From: Tupaia tana
Taxonomy: Eukaryota; Chordata; Mammalia; Scandentia; Tupaiidae
Assembly (NCBI GenBank): GCA_026018925.1
Contig: JAKSZU010000002.1
Span: 10,103,662-10,167,661, forward strand
DNA length: 64,000 bases
Reading direction: 5' to 3'
The position numbers and the translations under genes were made by a program. This document shows, piece by piece, positions 24,436 through 35,345 of this stretch (positions within the stretch are counted from its first letter, which is position 1; each line of letters starts with the position of its first letter). The notes below the pieces were generated by a model that searched no databases, was not told the DNA's origin, and was given only the letters and a program-made list of their open reading frames with translations.

Positions 24436-24660
24436 CTAGATATTTATTTCATGAGAGAGAGCCTGTGAGTGTGAGAGAGAGACAGACACACTTGGCGGAG
24501 TCTCATCCTGCACGATCCCCTTCTCCCAGTCCTCCAGCCAAGCAGGATCTCGGATGCACTCCCCGCTTGTCAGGCTGACTCAGGATCTGGACCCGAGCAG
24601 CCACGTGGTTTCCAGCACTGCGGATCCGGACGCTTCTGCCTGCACCATGCAGCAGGGCCC
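24436..24660 (-). mobile_element. SINE-B, older copy
   Basis: Reverse copy: tail AGATATTTATTTCATGAGAGAG, then a GA tract, then a body ending GCAGCAGGGCCC at the head. Confidence 0.6.
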
Positions 24661-25654
24661 TCGTCAGTTTTCAAGTTCAATGAGTTGAGAAGTTTAAATC
24701 AAGTTTGAACTGATGCCTGCAACTTCCTGAGATGGCTTTCTCCTATTTGAAGGTTACACGATGTGACTTATGTACATTAAGTGTCAGAGGCAGTGGGTCT
24801 CTCCTGAATTTCCTCCCCAGAGGGACCATGATCAAACTATGGAAGGCATCTCAGAAAGACAGTTTCCTCTGTAATGAGGTCCCCTAGCAGCCCCTTCTGG
24901 GCAGTACCGCAGAAGGGCTTTAGTGACTGGAGGTGGCCTCTTCACGGAGCCTTTCTCAGATCCCCAGTAACACGTTACCACGGCATGAGCACGTTGTTTG
25001 CTTTTGCACTCCTTTTCACAAAGAATACACGTTTTCCTTTTCACTTTCCATCTTTGATGACTGAAAAAAATTAAAATAAAATAGAAGGACCAGCAAAGCT
25101 GCGTGGAGATGCTGACATTAGGGCTGGCTAGGCTCACTCCCGAGCTAAGTGGCTCCGCTAGTCTCAGATGTACACAAGTCAAGTTCACATGTCTCCCAAA
25201 TGAAGGGCGATTACACGTTCTGAGCTTCTGAGGCCATGCTAGAATGGACGTGGCATATAAATGGAATATTCTATGAGAGTTTCTTTAGCTCTGTGGGAAA
25301 AATGCCACTCATCAGATGGGATGCTTTGTGAAGCGTATTATGCGGGGGGATGCCTTTCCTAGAACTGCAGAGACCCCCAGGGAGTATCGTGGGATCTGCA
25401 CTTCCGGGCTGCACTGACCTGCAGGAGGGGGACCGCTTTCCTACCCACACAGCTGCTCCACTCTCCTCTCCCTGCAGCAGGCAGTCCTCGCCAGCTGGGT
25501 CTGTTTTCTGCTCAACCACAGTTACCCTCAACCCTGCACTGGAGACAGCCCCTTCTGCATGCTCAGGGTGGCAGAGGAGAAGCCTGTCTGGCATTCTGGC
25601 CCTAAATTAGCTCCAAGAGTTGCGATGTGCTTCACTCTGTGGCTGTTGTTGTTG
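24661..25654. other. Unique intergenic DNA
   Basis: No supported feature. Confidence 0.55.
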
Positions 25655-25913
25655 TTTTGTTTTAATTGCTAGAGGGTGTGAGCACTTGCCAACTAGAGAG
25701 AGAAACAGAGAAAAAGAAAACACCTCCCAACAGGGCGTGGTCACACTATGAGCCTTTTTTCTTATTTCTTCTTCCCAGCAGGATTTTGGGCATGCATGCA
25801 TAGATGCCCAGGAGGTTTCACAAGGTGCCAGGGTTGGGATTTGAACCATCATCACCAAGTGGGATCTGACTCTCCATATACAGGGTCCAACCATTCCGCT
25901 ACGGGGCTGGCCT
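25655..25913 (-). mobile_element. SINE-A-related, older copy
   Basis: Reverse copy; AGGATTTTGGGCATGCATGC and a GGGATTTGAACC B box are visible, head ACGGGGCTGGCC. Confidence 0.75.
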
Positions 25914-26746
25914 TCATGGTTGTTACAATAGCACCAAACCCCCAACCATTGAAAGGAAAGCGATGAAGACTAACTAGTCTATACATGAGCAAATACGAAC
26001 CCTAGAAGTCTCCTAGGAGTACATAAATTTTCCGACCCTACCATAATTCAATTCTGAAAAGTTTAGTCCTATTTAGCATCTTTTATCTTGGCTACCACCT
26101 TCTCCGAAGATGACTCTCAGATTCAAGATGTTTCAAGTATAAAGTAAGCAATTATTTTAAAAGGATAATAACATTTGTAACATTGTCCTGAAAAACCGAA
26201 ACTTTCTTCTAGGGAAGGGCAAATTGTAATCAACGGGCAAACAAAAGATAATTATAATTATTAGTTCATTTACATCAACGTTAGGGTTTAATTATAGGCC
26301 AGAGAACAATGGAAGTACTCTGTAGTTTCACTACATTCACATACTAAGGTAAAAAAAGCTCTCCCATGCCAAATAAGGAAAGAATGAGAGTCCCAAACAT
26401 TCTTCCCCACTTGTTAAAAAAAAGAAAGAAAATATGATTGCGCAGTTTTTTCCTTAGGCTTGAGAACACGCGCTAATTCACTTGCCAAATTTTCTTCCAA
26501 CGGCTCTTGGGAAAAAAGTTGTATTTCCACATTTATTGTAGTATACTCAACAAACTCATCTTTTCTGTGCATTACGCTGCCCAAACAACACAAATGCCAT
26601 TAAAATGAGTTATTTTGGAAACTCAATACATGCTGAAGTTTCTCTACTATCTGATCTATCCATTCCTAAATACAGTAAAAATACCGGCTATAAAATTTCC
26701 AATCAATAAGCTGAAGTGATGACCTTTTTAAAAAAAAATTCACGTT
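25914..26746. other. AT-rich intergenic DNA
   Basis: Low CpG, no long frame, no repeat recognised; a candidate for conserved noncoding comparison. Confidence 0.55.
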
Positions 26747-26999
26747 GGGACCAGCAGATGGTGCAATGGCTGTTGCTGGACTCTCACGTGGTTGAGCGCA
26801 GCTTAAGTGGCGAACCTGTTGGTTTAAAATTCATGCTGGACAGGTGTGCGTGTGTGCCCTAAGTCCTGAGAGGAGAATGGAGGAGAAGGGGTTGTAGCAT
26901 GGCCATCCCCCTGGGGGGAGATTTCTTGCTTTCTCTCTCTCTCTGCCTCGTTCTGTCTCTCCGGCGAGTGCATAGCAAAAATCTCTCTAAAAATAAAAG
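26747..26999 (+). mobile_element. SINE-A, full length, fairly young
   Basis: Full length with small deletions in the head; duplication AATTCACGTT / AATTCATGTT flanks it. Confidence 0.9.
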
Positions 27000-27300
27000 A
27001 ATTCATGTTAGTATGTCTTACAGAGCTCCAGGCCATGAAACAATCATTCTTATTGTTCTTATTGGACCAATAACTACTGATCGCCATGTCTGCACGCGTG
27101 CCGTGCCAGGCCTTCCTGTGATGGCAGAGAGCTCTGCGCAGTCCTTGCCGCTAGACACACAGAGCAGCTGCGGGCCCTTGACCACGGCTCCTGAGGCAGG
27201 CAACTTCACTATACACTTCATCTTAAGTACTGTCCATTTAAATTGCAACAGATAGCTAACGGGTACTATATCGGATGGTGCAAATAAGGAATAGATACTG

Positions 27301-27350
27301 ATTTTTTTTTTTTTTTAGAGACTTTGGCATAGGGCACATGCACTTACCAG

Positions 27351-27418
<68 letters not shown>

Positions 27419-27603
27419 TGAGAAATCATCCCCCAGGGAAGATAGCCATGCCACAATCCCTTCTTCTCCATTCTCCTCTCAGGATTTTGGGCACGCACGC
27501 ACACATGCCAGGTATCAGTTTCAAGTTGTAGGGTCTAGGACTCGAACCATGGTTGGCCATGTGGGAGTCTAGCACCTTAACCACTTCACCACCTGTTGGC
27601 CCC
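27301..27603 (-). mobile_element. SINE-A with expanded microsatellite
   Basis: Reverse copy in which the purine tract has grown into about 14 CA and 18 GA units (27352-27415), making the copy about 40 bp longer than usual. Confidence 0.88.
27352..27415. repeat. (CA)n(GA)n compound microsatellite
   Basis: CA units change directly into GA units inside the purine tract of a reverse SINE-A. Confidence 0.95.
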
Positions 27604-27743
27604 AAGTCAAAAGATAAAAAGATGAGAATGATCAGCTTTTCTCTCAAAATTCCTACAAAGCCATAGAGAAAATAAAATGCATACATGATTTAAAATCAAG
27701 GTCAACTGAATTTGTGTAGAACTTAAGAAAATGTAAATTTGGG

Positions 27744-27883
27744 GGGCCAGCAGATGGCATGGTGGTTAAGGCACTGGACTCCCACATGGCCGACTACAAT
27801 TCGTGTCCTGGACTTGCAGGCTTGTTTTCTCACTTTCTCTCTCTTTCTGATGAGCACACATGTCATGTAGCAGGTTGAGAAAT
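27744..27883 (+). mobile_element. SINE-A, internally deleted
   Basis: The head GGGCCAGCAGATGGCATGGTGG joins directly to the pyrimidine tract at GCAGGCTTGTTTTCTC; the body is missing. Confidence 0.8.
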
Positions 27884-29514
27884 AATAACAATAACTTTTT
27901 AAAATTAAACAAAGTTAAAATTAAAATTACATTAAAATAAAAAAATCAAATAATTTTTAAAAAGAAAGGAAATGTAAATTTCGTATGCCCAAGAAGAGCC
28001 AAGGCAGTTCTGAAAAGGAGGAAGGTGAGAAGGAGCTGGTCCTATCAGGCATCAAGGCAGCTCATGGGAGCAGTCCTGCAGGTGGGAGGTCAGCACAGAG
28101 ACGGGCAGGAGCAGCGGGACGGAGCGAGGGCGGAACAGCGTTACCATGGGGAGACCTACTGTAGGACCGAGGTGCAGTGTGAGTCAGGGCAGAGGACGAT
28201 CGTCCACACAAGAGCACTCAGAGGGTCGTCCAAGTGGGAGGAACGGGGAAAACCAGACCCCCGCATGCTCTGGACAAAAGCAGCTTTGATCTGAAAAACG
28301 CAATCGAATGAGAATGTACAGGAGAAGGTACTAAGATCTCGGCCCAGAGCACAATTTTTGTGGAAAGATTCAAAAAGGAGAAGCTGCGAAGGAGACCGGT
28401 CCATTTTACGGCACTGGGATTTAAAATGTGTGATCCCTAGACACTGGGAAGTTGAAAGACAAGCCTCAGACTGAGAAGAGAGTATGCTCATACCTGACGA
28501 AGAAGCAGAACATGCAAATACATACATAAGCTACCCAAAACCAATCAGAAAAGACAAAACAGAAATAACAAAGAAAACACGAGCAGAGAACAGAATGACA
28601 CAACTCACTGAAAAAGCACCCTGAATGATGCATAAATACATGAGGAAACTGGCTTCGGTCTGACCAAATAAGGGACTTGTAAACCAAACGATGAGACCGT
28701 CTCTACACTGACCGCGTGTGCTCGCGTGCTGGGGCCTAACAAGTGCAGGTGCGGCGTGGATGCGGACGAGCTCCTGGGGTGGACATGGCCGCGACCACCT
28801 CTAGAAGCAATCTCGCAGCGTTCCGCTAGAGCTCAGCGTTCGCTCGCCGCACGGTCGAGCTAGTTCGCTTCTAGGTGCTTACCTTGCATCAATTCTCGCA
28901 CAAGCACTCTGTGAACATGCGTAATACCTTCACGGAGGTATCAAGTTTTTCTAGCGAAAAACTAACAGGGAGCTAGATGCCTCTTAATAAGGGGTGGAAA
29001 GCTGTTGTGTGGACACTTTTAAGGTCTCAAAATATACTGTAAAGAGAAAAAAAGAAGCGATGGGAAAGTATGTAGAGTATGGAGCCATTTATGTGGGTTT
29101 CCCAAGCACTCCAAGTCCTACCTGCTCCTCGTGTGCAATGCCCATGGGTTAAAAGAATTAAAACGCAGACAACCTCTGCCAGTTACACCTGGGCAACAGA
29201 GGCCCAGGCCCTCGAGGAGCCCACTCAGCCTTTCCTGGGTCTTCTCCCCACCCCCCAAGGCCAAGGGGGGTGCCCACCTGGGGCCCATCACCCTCCACCC
29301 ACCCTGACATTGACCACATGCTGGAAGAGGGGACCCAGGACTCCCTGCCCCATGGCCCTGAGCCCTTCTCCCAGACCCAGCCCTGAAGGACAGGCCGCCT
29401 TGGAGAGTAAGGAAGACGGGGGCTAGGACCTGAGGGGCAGGGAGGAGACTTCAGTCATGTCTGTGATGTGTTTATATGACATTTGTTTTAGTTTGCTAAA
29501 TTGTTTCAGTTTGC
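27884..29514. other. Unique intergenic DNA
   Basis: No recognised gene or repeat; 29200-29430 is GC-rich. Confidence 0.55.
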
Positions 29515-29748
29515 ATTTTACTTTGCTCTACATGTGCTTGCTGGAGAGACAGAGAGGAATGAGAAAGTATTCCCCCCCGGGAGGGGGGTTGGCCATGCTG
29601 CAAGCTCTTCTCCTCTATTTTCCTCTTGGGATTTTGGGTATGCACACATTCCTGGTTTGTTTTTTAAGCCACCAGATCTGGGACTCAAACCACGCAGTCA
29701 GCCATATGGAACCCAGCTGTCTTAACCAGTGCACCACTAACTGGCCCC
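29515..29748 (-). mobile_element. SINE-A, older copy
   Basis: Reverse copy with TCTTCTCCTCTATTTTCCTC and GGGACTCAAACC blocks; head CACTAACTGGCCCC. Confidence 0.82.
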
Positions 29749-29904
29749 ACATTAGTTTTATAACAACATGCCTGAAGCAAATATAACGCGATGACATTTG
29801 CTTATTCTGGGGAAGTGGTATTTTTTTAGTGCTCGTTTTATTAATGGCTGACTTGTGTTTCAAGGACTAGTCTAAGAGATTTATATGAAAAATCACAAGG
29901 TCCA

Positions 29905-30156
29905 AGGACCAGCAGGTGGCGTCGTGGTTAAGGTGTTGAACTTTCACATGGTTAACCATGGTTGAGTTCCAGACCCTGTGGCTTGAAAATCATGCCAGGC
30001 ATGTGTGTGTGCATGCCCAGAATCCTGAGAGGAGGATGGAGAAGGAATTGCAGGATAGCCTTCCCCTCTGGGGAGTGATTTCTCACTTTCCTTCTCTCTG
30101 ATGAGCTCATACACCCTATGGCAAAAGCCAAAAACCAAAACCAACCAAACAAAAAA
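29905..30156 (+). mobile_element. SINE-A, older copy
   Basis: Full length from GGACCAGCAGGTGGCGTCGTGG to CCCTATGGCAAAAGCC and an A/C-rich tail. Confidence 0.85.
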
Positions 30157-30159
30157 ATG

Positions 30160-30290
30160 GAGGTCCATTATTGCTCAGTTTTACAGAAGAGAGCTAGACA
30201 ACTTGCCCACTGTCACTGGTCATAGGAAGAAGGGGGAGTTTGAACTCTGTGGGTCTCACTTTCAACTCCGCTCTCTTAGTAATTACATTG
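30160..30290 (-). mobile_element. MIR-like remnant
   Basis: CAGTTTTACAGAAGAGAGCTAGACAACTTGCCCACTGTCACTGG resembles the reverse MIR core. Confidence 0.5.
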
Positions 30291-32360
30291 GCTCTATTTG
30301 CACATTTGCTCAAATTACTTTGTTTTTTAATAATGTAACCAAAACTTAAGTCCCTCACAACCACAATACAAAGAAAACAGTAGCATTCTGTAGAAGTTGT
30401 TATAGCTGTTAGGAACACAGGCCAAGAGTACATTCGTAGGGAAGGAAGTCGCGATGTTGACTGGGGACGCCTTTGCCATGGAGGTGTTGACATGAGAACC
30501 AGGCCAGCTGGGCAGTGAGGGGGCAGGGGGCAGAAGGCAAATTTCCAAGAGGAAGGAACTTCATGTAAACAGGCATACATTTAGGACATTTAAAGATTTA
30601 AGGATTAGCAAGTAGTTCTGTTTGGCTGTCCCCAAGGGGACAATTTGGTGAGGGACATAGATTAGGATCTTCAAAGGGAGGGTGAGGGGACTTAATTTGG
30701 AAAACAAAGAGAGCCACTGAAAGTGGCCCCTCTGAGCTGCATCGTGGGAAGATGACCTCGCATGCAGACTGGGCGCTACACTGAGGGGCACCCAGGTCAC
30801 CTCCCGGGACGACCGTCTAGCTGGGAGGCACGGGGTGGAATGAAGATGGTGGGCATGCATGAGCGGAGGGAGGGGCGCGGGAGCGGGCATGTGCTGGGTG
30901 GGGCAGCCAGATGCGCCGTTTGTTCCACGGTACTTACTGAGCACTGCTAGGTCCCAGCACTGCTGGGGGGGCAAAGCAGAGGGGAGCAGAACAGGCACCG
31001 CTTTCTGCCGTCGGGGAGCTCGAGGTGTGGCGGCAAGACACAGGGAAGCTAAACAGACAAGATGGACACGGAAAAGTAAACAAGAGGAATAAAATATGCA
31101 CAGTATACATGGCAGCAAGGGCTTTGGAGACCAAGCAGGAAAGGAAGCCCCTTGAGGGGTGTTAATCTGGTGAGGGGGAGCCACGCCAAGGTGACATTTG
31201 AGTGAGGGCCTGGGGGCCAGAGGTCTCTTGATGATGCTGAGATTCTAAATCTGGTCCAGGACATGATTACACCAAAAGGCAGGCCAGGGAAAGGCCAGAT
31301 TGGGCCTGGGGTCCAGAGGACAGGTAAACACATGGACTAGACTGGGGGACTAGCCCCGAAGACGCGGGGCTAGTCATTGAAAGGCGGTGTCAGGCCTACT
31401 CTAGTAGCAGGTCAACCAGAGAGACGGAGCAATGGACCCCAGCATTCCGTGGCCTGGTCTGTGTGCCCCACAACAGGTGTTTCCTCCCACCCAGCGACCG
31501 TAAGCCTTAGGACAGCCTCCGACGGTGGGCATTATGAACTCAGCAACTAGGAAAAACAGCAGTAACAGTAGCTGCCACTTAGAAAGCCTATCCTGTGTCC
31601 TGGGCCTTCTGTGCTTCATCCACAGTCACCCACTCTGTTCCCAACAACCCTCTAAGGCACGCAGGGTGTTGGCGTCACGGGACCACTGAGAAAGCCTGGA
31701 GCTGGCAGGTCAAATTGGTCCTGGTCATGGGCTGGGGCGGGGCTGAGGCTGGGCTGAACCTAGACAGCCTCAGCCTGGTTCCTCCTGGGTCTGAAAGGAG
31801 GGGAGGTGGTCTGTGCTTCCTCAGCCTCTCCTGCCCACGGAGAAAAGCTTGCTAAGGGCGAGACTGGTGGCTAACCGCGCCTGGAGAAGAGCAGCGAAAT
31901 TCTGAGAGGCAAGGCGTGGGGGAGGTAGGAGGCAAGGCCCAGGCAGCGCTCTCTGCGGTGCACCTGAGAGGCACTGTCAAAGGCTGCGCCAGAAGCACAG
32001 GTGACCTGGCCAGCAAGGTGTCCCAGTGCATGCGGAGCAGCACCGCGGAGCAGCACCGCGGAGCGAGGCCCGCAGCCGCTGCGGATCTTTAGGGACAGCA
32101 GGACGTTAAGAACAAGGATTTAAACTAACCAACACTTCCCTAGCGATTCAAGGTGACAGGCCAGAAGGCCCTGGAGAAGGAAAGCTGTGTGGAATCGGGT
32201 GGTCCCCTCTCTCCTTGAACTTCCAGGACCCTGAGCAAGTCGCTCAGCCTCCATGGGTTGCCCAGCTGTTCTCTGGACAAAACTGCCAACATCCAATCCC
32301 TCATGGTTCTAGCGTGGCGGGAGGTCTAGGGACCTGCTCCCAGGGTCAAAAGGGGCTGGG
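30291..32360. other. Intergenic DNA upstream of SLC22A3
   Basis: No exon supported. GGAGCAGCACCGC is directly duplicated near 32036-32060. Confidence 0.55.
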
Positions 32361-32623
32361 GGGACCAGCAGTTAGCGTAATGGCTATGTCGCTGGACTCC
32401 CACGTAGTTGACCGCGTTCGAGTCCCGGACCCAGTGGCTTAAAACCCACGCCGGGCGCGTGTGCGTGCGTGCCCAAGATCCCGAGAGGAGAATGGAGGAG
32501 AAGGGATTGTGGTGTGGCCATCCCCCCTGGGGGGTGATTTCTCGCTTTCTGTCTCTCTGTCTCTGTCTGTCTGGCGAGCGCACGCGCCCTATAGCAAAAA
32601 CCTCTCCAAAAAAAAAAAAAAAA
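32361..32623 (+). mobile_element. SINE-A, full length, young, near SLC22A3 promoter
   Basis: Almost consensus with an A17 tail, ending about 630 bp before the SLC22A3 start codon. The B box has lost one base (CCGCGTTCGAGTCCC). Flanks AAAGGGGCTGGGGG / AAAGGTTGGGGG are an imperfect duplication. Confidence 0.93.
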
Positions 32624-32650
32624 GGTTGGGGGCAGGAGAGCTGGAAGGGG

Positions 32651-32680
32651 CTCTCCTGGGCTCTCCTGGGCTCTCCTGGG
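32651..32680. repeat. Three perfect tandem decamers upstream of SLC22A3
   Basis: The decamer CTCTCCTGGG is repeated three times without change, about 575 bp before the SLC22A3 start codon and just after the A tail of a young SINE. It may vary in copy number between individuals. Confidence 0.9.
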
Positions 32681-32689
32681 TATAGGCAC

Positions 32690-33880
32690 CGGACCGGGGA
32701 CTCTAGCGCGCCCTTAGTTCCCAGGCTGTACCCGAGACCAGGGAGAGGCTGAGTCCGAGCAGCCCCGGGAGTGGGTGGGTGCCTCTGGGACGTTCTGGAG
32801 CCCGACCCGGGGCTATCGGAGAGCAAGCTGCTGGCAGGCCCCAGTGGAGCTCCGCGCCAGGCCGGAGGCTGTGCCCGTCACTCGCAGGCAGTCCCAGGCA
32901 GGGGCCCTGGCGCGGTGGCTGGTGGCTCTTAGCCAGGCCCAGCCACCCGGGCCCCGCAGCGCGCCCACCCCGACCCCGCGTGCCTGGCGGGTGGCGGTGC
33001 CTCCCGGGGCTAGTGGCCTGGGGGCTACAGCGGAGCCCACCGAGGGAGGCCAGGGCCCCGGGGGCAGAAGGAGCGGCGCCGCAGGCACCGCGCCAAGGCG
33101 AGTGAGGCGGGTGGCGCGGGGGAGGCGGCGGGGTAAAGGGAGGCCGCCGCGGGCCCGCGGGTCACTCGGAGGCCGGGCGGCAGGACGCGCTCGCAGGGTG
33201 GCGCGGCGGCGGCGAGGCTGGGGCGCGGGCGGGCGGGCGGGCGGCGGGGCGCACCATGCCCTCCTTCGACGAGGCGCTGCAGAGGGCCGGCGAGTTCGGG
33301 CGCTTCCAGCGGCGCGTGTTCCTGCTGCTGTGCCTGACGGGCGTCACCTTCGCCTTCCTCTTCGTCGGCGTGGTCTTCCTGGGCCGCCAGCCCGACCGCT
33401 ACTGGTGCCGGGGCCCGAGCGCCACGGCGCTGGCCGAGCGCTGCGGCTGGAGCCCCGACGAGGAGTGGAACCGCACGGCGCCCGCCCCAAGCGGCCCCGG
33501 GGCCCCCGAGCGCCGCGGCGACGGCCAGTGCCAGCGCTACCTCCTGGAGGCCGCCAACGCCAGCGCCGCGGGCGCGCTCAGCTGCGCCGACCCGCTCGCC
33601 GCCTTCCCCAACCGCTCGGCGCCCCTCGTGCCGTGCGGCGGCGGCTGGCGCTACGCCCAGGCCCACGCCACCATCGTCAGCGAGGTAAGGGCGCCCCGCA
33701 CCGCCCCCGCCCCGGGACAGCGCGCCCGGCGTCCCCGGTGGACTCGGCGTCCCGCCCCTGGGAGCCGCCGGGAGAGCGCGATGCTCTGAACCCGGCGGGC
33801 GCGCGAACCGCGAGAAGGCACTGTGGCCCCCCGGGAAGGCCCGTGGAGGGGGACTGGTCGGCTCCCTTTGGGCACGGCTA
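32690..33880. promoter_or_regulatory. CpG island covering SLC22A3 promoter and exon 1
   Basis: This stretch is very GC-rich and dense in CpG, unlike the surrounding DNA, and extends from about 550 bp upstream of the start codon to about 200 bp into intron 1. Several GC boxes are visible, including a run of GGGCG units at 33229-33245 immediately before the start codon, which would suit Sp1-type factors. No TATA box is evident near the gene, as usual for CpG-island promoters. The exact transcription start cannot be read from the sequence. Confidence 0.85.
33256..33684 (+). CDS. SLC22A3: SLC22A3 (OCT3) first coding exon, residues 1-143
   Basis: Organic cation transporter 3, a plasma-membrane facilitative carrier of the major facilitator superfamily. 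It moves monoamines and other organic cations down their electrochemical gradient (extraneuronal monoamine uptake). The exon reads from [10 protein letters not shown] to a glutamate at codon 143, followed directly by the donor GTAAGG, so the intron is in phase 0. Visible parts are a short cytosolic N-terminus, the first membrane helix (about residues 21-43, [20 protein letters not shown]) and most of the large extracellular loop of this family. The loop has N-glycosylation sequons at N72, N101 and N119 and cysteines at 51, 63, 92, 110 and 127, the usual disulfide set less the one expected in exon 2. The start ATG has ACC before it, a good initiation context. From memory, it is nearly identical to human OCT3 and more distant from OCT1 and OCT2. 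The rest of the roughly 556-residue protein lies beyond the window. Confidence 0.96.
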
Positions 33881-34869
33881 GGTTCGCCCACACTTGTAAA
33901 TGGCGGGGAAGGGCTTGTGCTGGTTTTCCTGCAGCGGCGAGGTAGCAGAGGGATGCTCTGGCTTCGGGTGTGCAGGAGAACTTTCCTGGAGCCACGTTCG
34001 CCTTGCTTCACGGGGCGCTCGGGGATCTAAGCGGCCGAGGTGCTGGAGCCGTCCTTGTTATTAGGGGTCCCTTGCAGGGAGCTGCGGTCTGTGGAGCCGC
34101 GACGCCAGCAGGTCCCTACTGTTAGTGGTCTCCAGGGAGCAAAGACAAGGGGGGACCGGCGTTTGAAGACAGCGCAACTTTCCCCTGTGCCCATATGGTT
34201 ATCCGAAAGGCAAAGGGACAGAGGTCGAGGCTCCCCCAGGCATGCTTTGGGGCAAAGAGCATCTGAGAGAAGTTGGGAAAGCTCGAGGATTGGGTAAGAG
34301 TTTCGGTTTTCCCTGCTGGTGCATTACAGGAGGCGGCAGAAGAGGCTACTGGCCTGACCGAGCCGACCCTCGTTTCCCGGCCACAGCTGCTGGGGTGGGG
34401 GGCAAGCCACCCCACGATTTGTTTGGTGTGTTTGGTAGACGGGGCATCTAGGGTGTGGGCTTCCTGCGCCCTTGACCTCGGGACCGGTGTCGCCCCTGCG
34501 GGGGTGGCTGTTTGCATCTTAGTTCCAGCAGCAGCCAGGACCCTTTGCAACAGTCAGCTAGGGAATGGCCTCCACCCCAAGCTGGGTCCCAGGGATGAGC
34601 TGTTTTTATCGAATTTTGTCTACAATTATAGCCCTTCTTAATTTTTAAAAAAAAAATTGTATGTGCTCAGCTAATTTGGAAAAGAAAAAGATTTGTCTTT
34701 GCTTTACTTTTTGCCAGAAACATCTTTAAAGCACCTCCTTGAATAATGAGGACAAACTGGGTTGGGAGCAGGCGTGCGCTTTCTGTCACTGTGCCAGTGG
34801 TGTTCACGGCCTGGTGGCCTTCTCTCTCTGCAGCGGGGCTTGCAGGTTGCTCTGTGAGTGACACTGGGT
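33881..34869. other. Start of SLC22A3 intron 1, unique DNA
   Basis: Moderately GC-rich next to the CpG island; nothing else recognised. Confidence 0.6.
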
Positions 34870-35128
34870 GCTCGCACGCTGGGCTCTTACATGGCCAACT
34901 GCAGTTCAAGTCCCAAATCCAGGAGCTTGAAACTTATGCCAGGTGTCTGTGCATGTGTGCCCAAAATCCTGAGAGGAGAATGGAGGAGAAGGGACTGAGG
35001 TGTGGCCATCCCCCTGGGGGCTGATTTCTCACTTTCCCTCCCTCAGTCTCTCCCTGTCTCTCTCTCATGAGCACAGGCACCTTATGGCAAAAACTTAAAA
35101 AAGAAAAAAAATTAAAAAAGAAAAGAAA
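34870..35128 (+). mobile_element. SINE-A, older, head damaged
   Basis: The A-box region is lost. GCTCTTACATGGCCAACTGCAGTTCAAGTCCC onward is clear, with the usual body and an A-rich tail. Confidence 0.82.
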
Positions 35129-35184
35129 CCTAGGATTCTGAGCATTCCGGGTTATGTCAGGGTGGTCTGAGGATGAGTGACCCC

Positions 35185-35345
35185 CAGCAGTGTGGCTGGT
35201 GGAAGGCCAGGAGACAAGGCTGCCCAGTCCCTGCCGGCCGTGAGCTGTGGGCCAGTCGCTTAACCTCTGGTTTAGTTGGCTCCTCTGTGAAATTAAGTGT
35301 TGGATTAAGCCCTTTACAGTCCTCCAGATGCCATCAGGGTCATGC
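35185..35345 (+). mobile_element. MIR remnant
   Basis: GAGCTGTGGGCCAGTCGCTTAACCTCTGG then CCTCTGTGAAATTAAG is MIR-like. Confidence 0.6.

Noticed and set aside
30561-31184. 207-codon minus-strand open frame
   Set aside because: No recognisable domain; composition looks like noncoding DNA.
33256-33684. SLC22A1 or SLC22A2 first exon
   Set aside because: The N-terminus [10 protein letters not shown] and loop sequence fit OCT3; OCT1 and OCT2 differ at the start and around the first helix.
32775-33881. 368-codon open frame across the SLC22A3 promoter and exon 1
   Set aside because: It runs in a different frame from the conserved OCT3 sequence and is proline/arginine-rich; an effect of high GC.
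33025-34011. 328-codon minus-strand open frame over SLC22A3 exon 1
   Set aside because: Antisense shadow of the CpG island with no recognisable domain.
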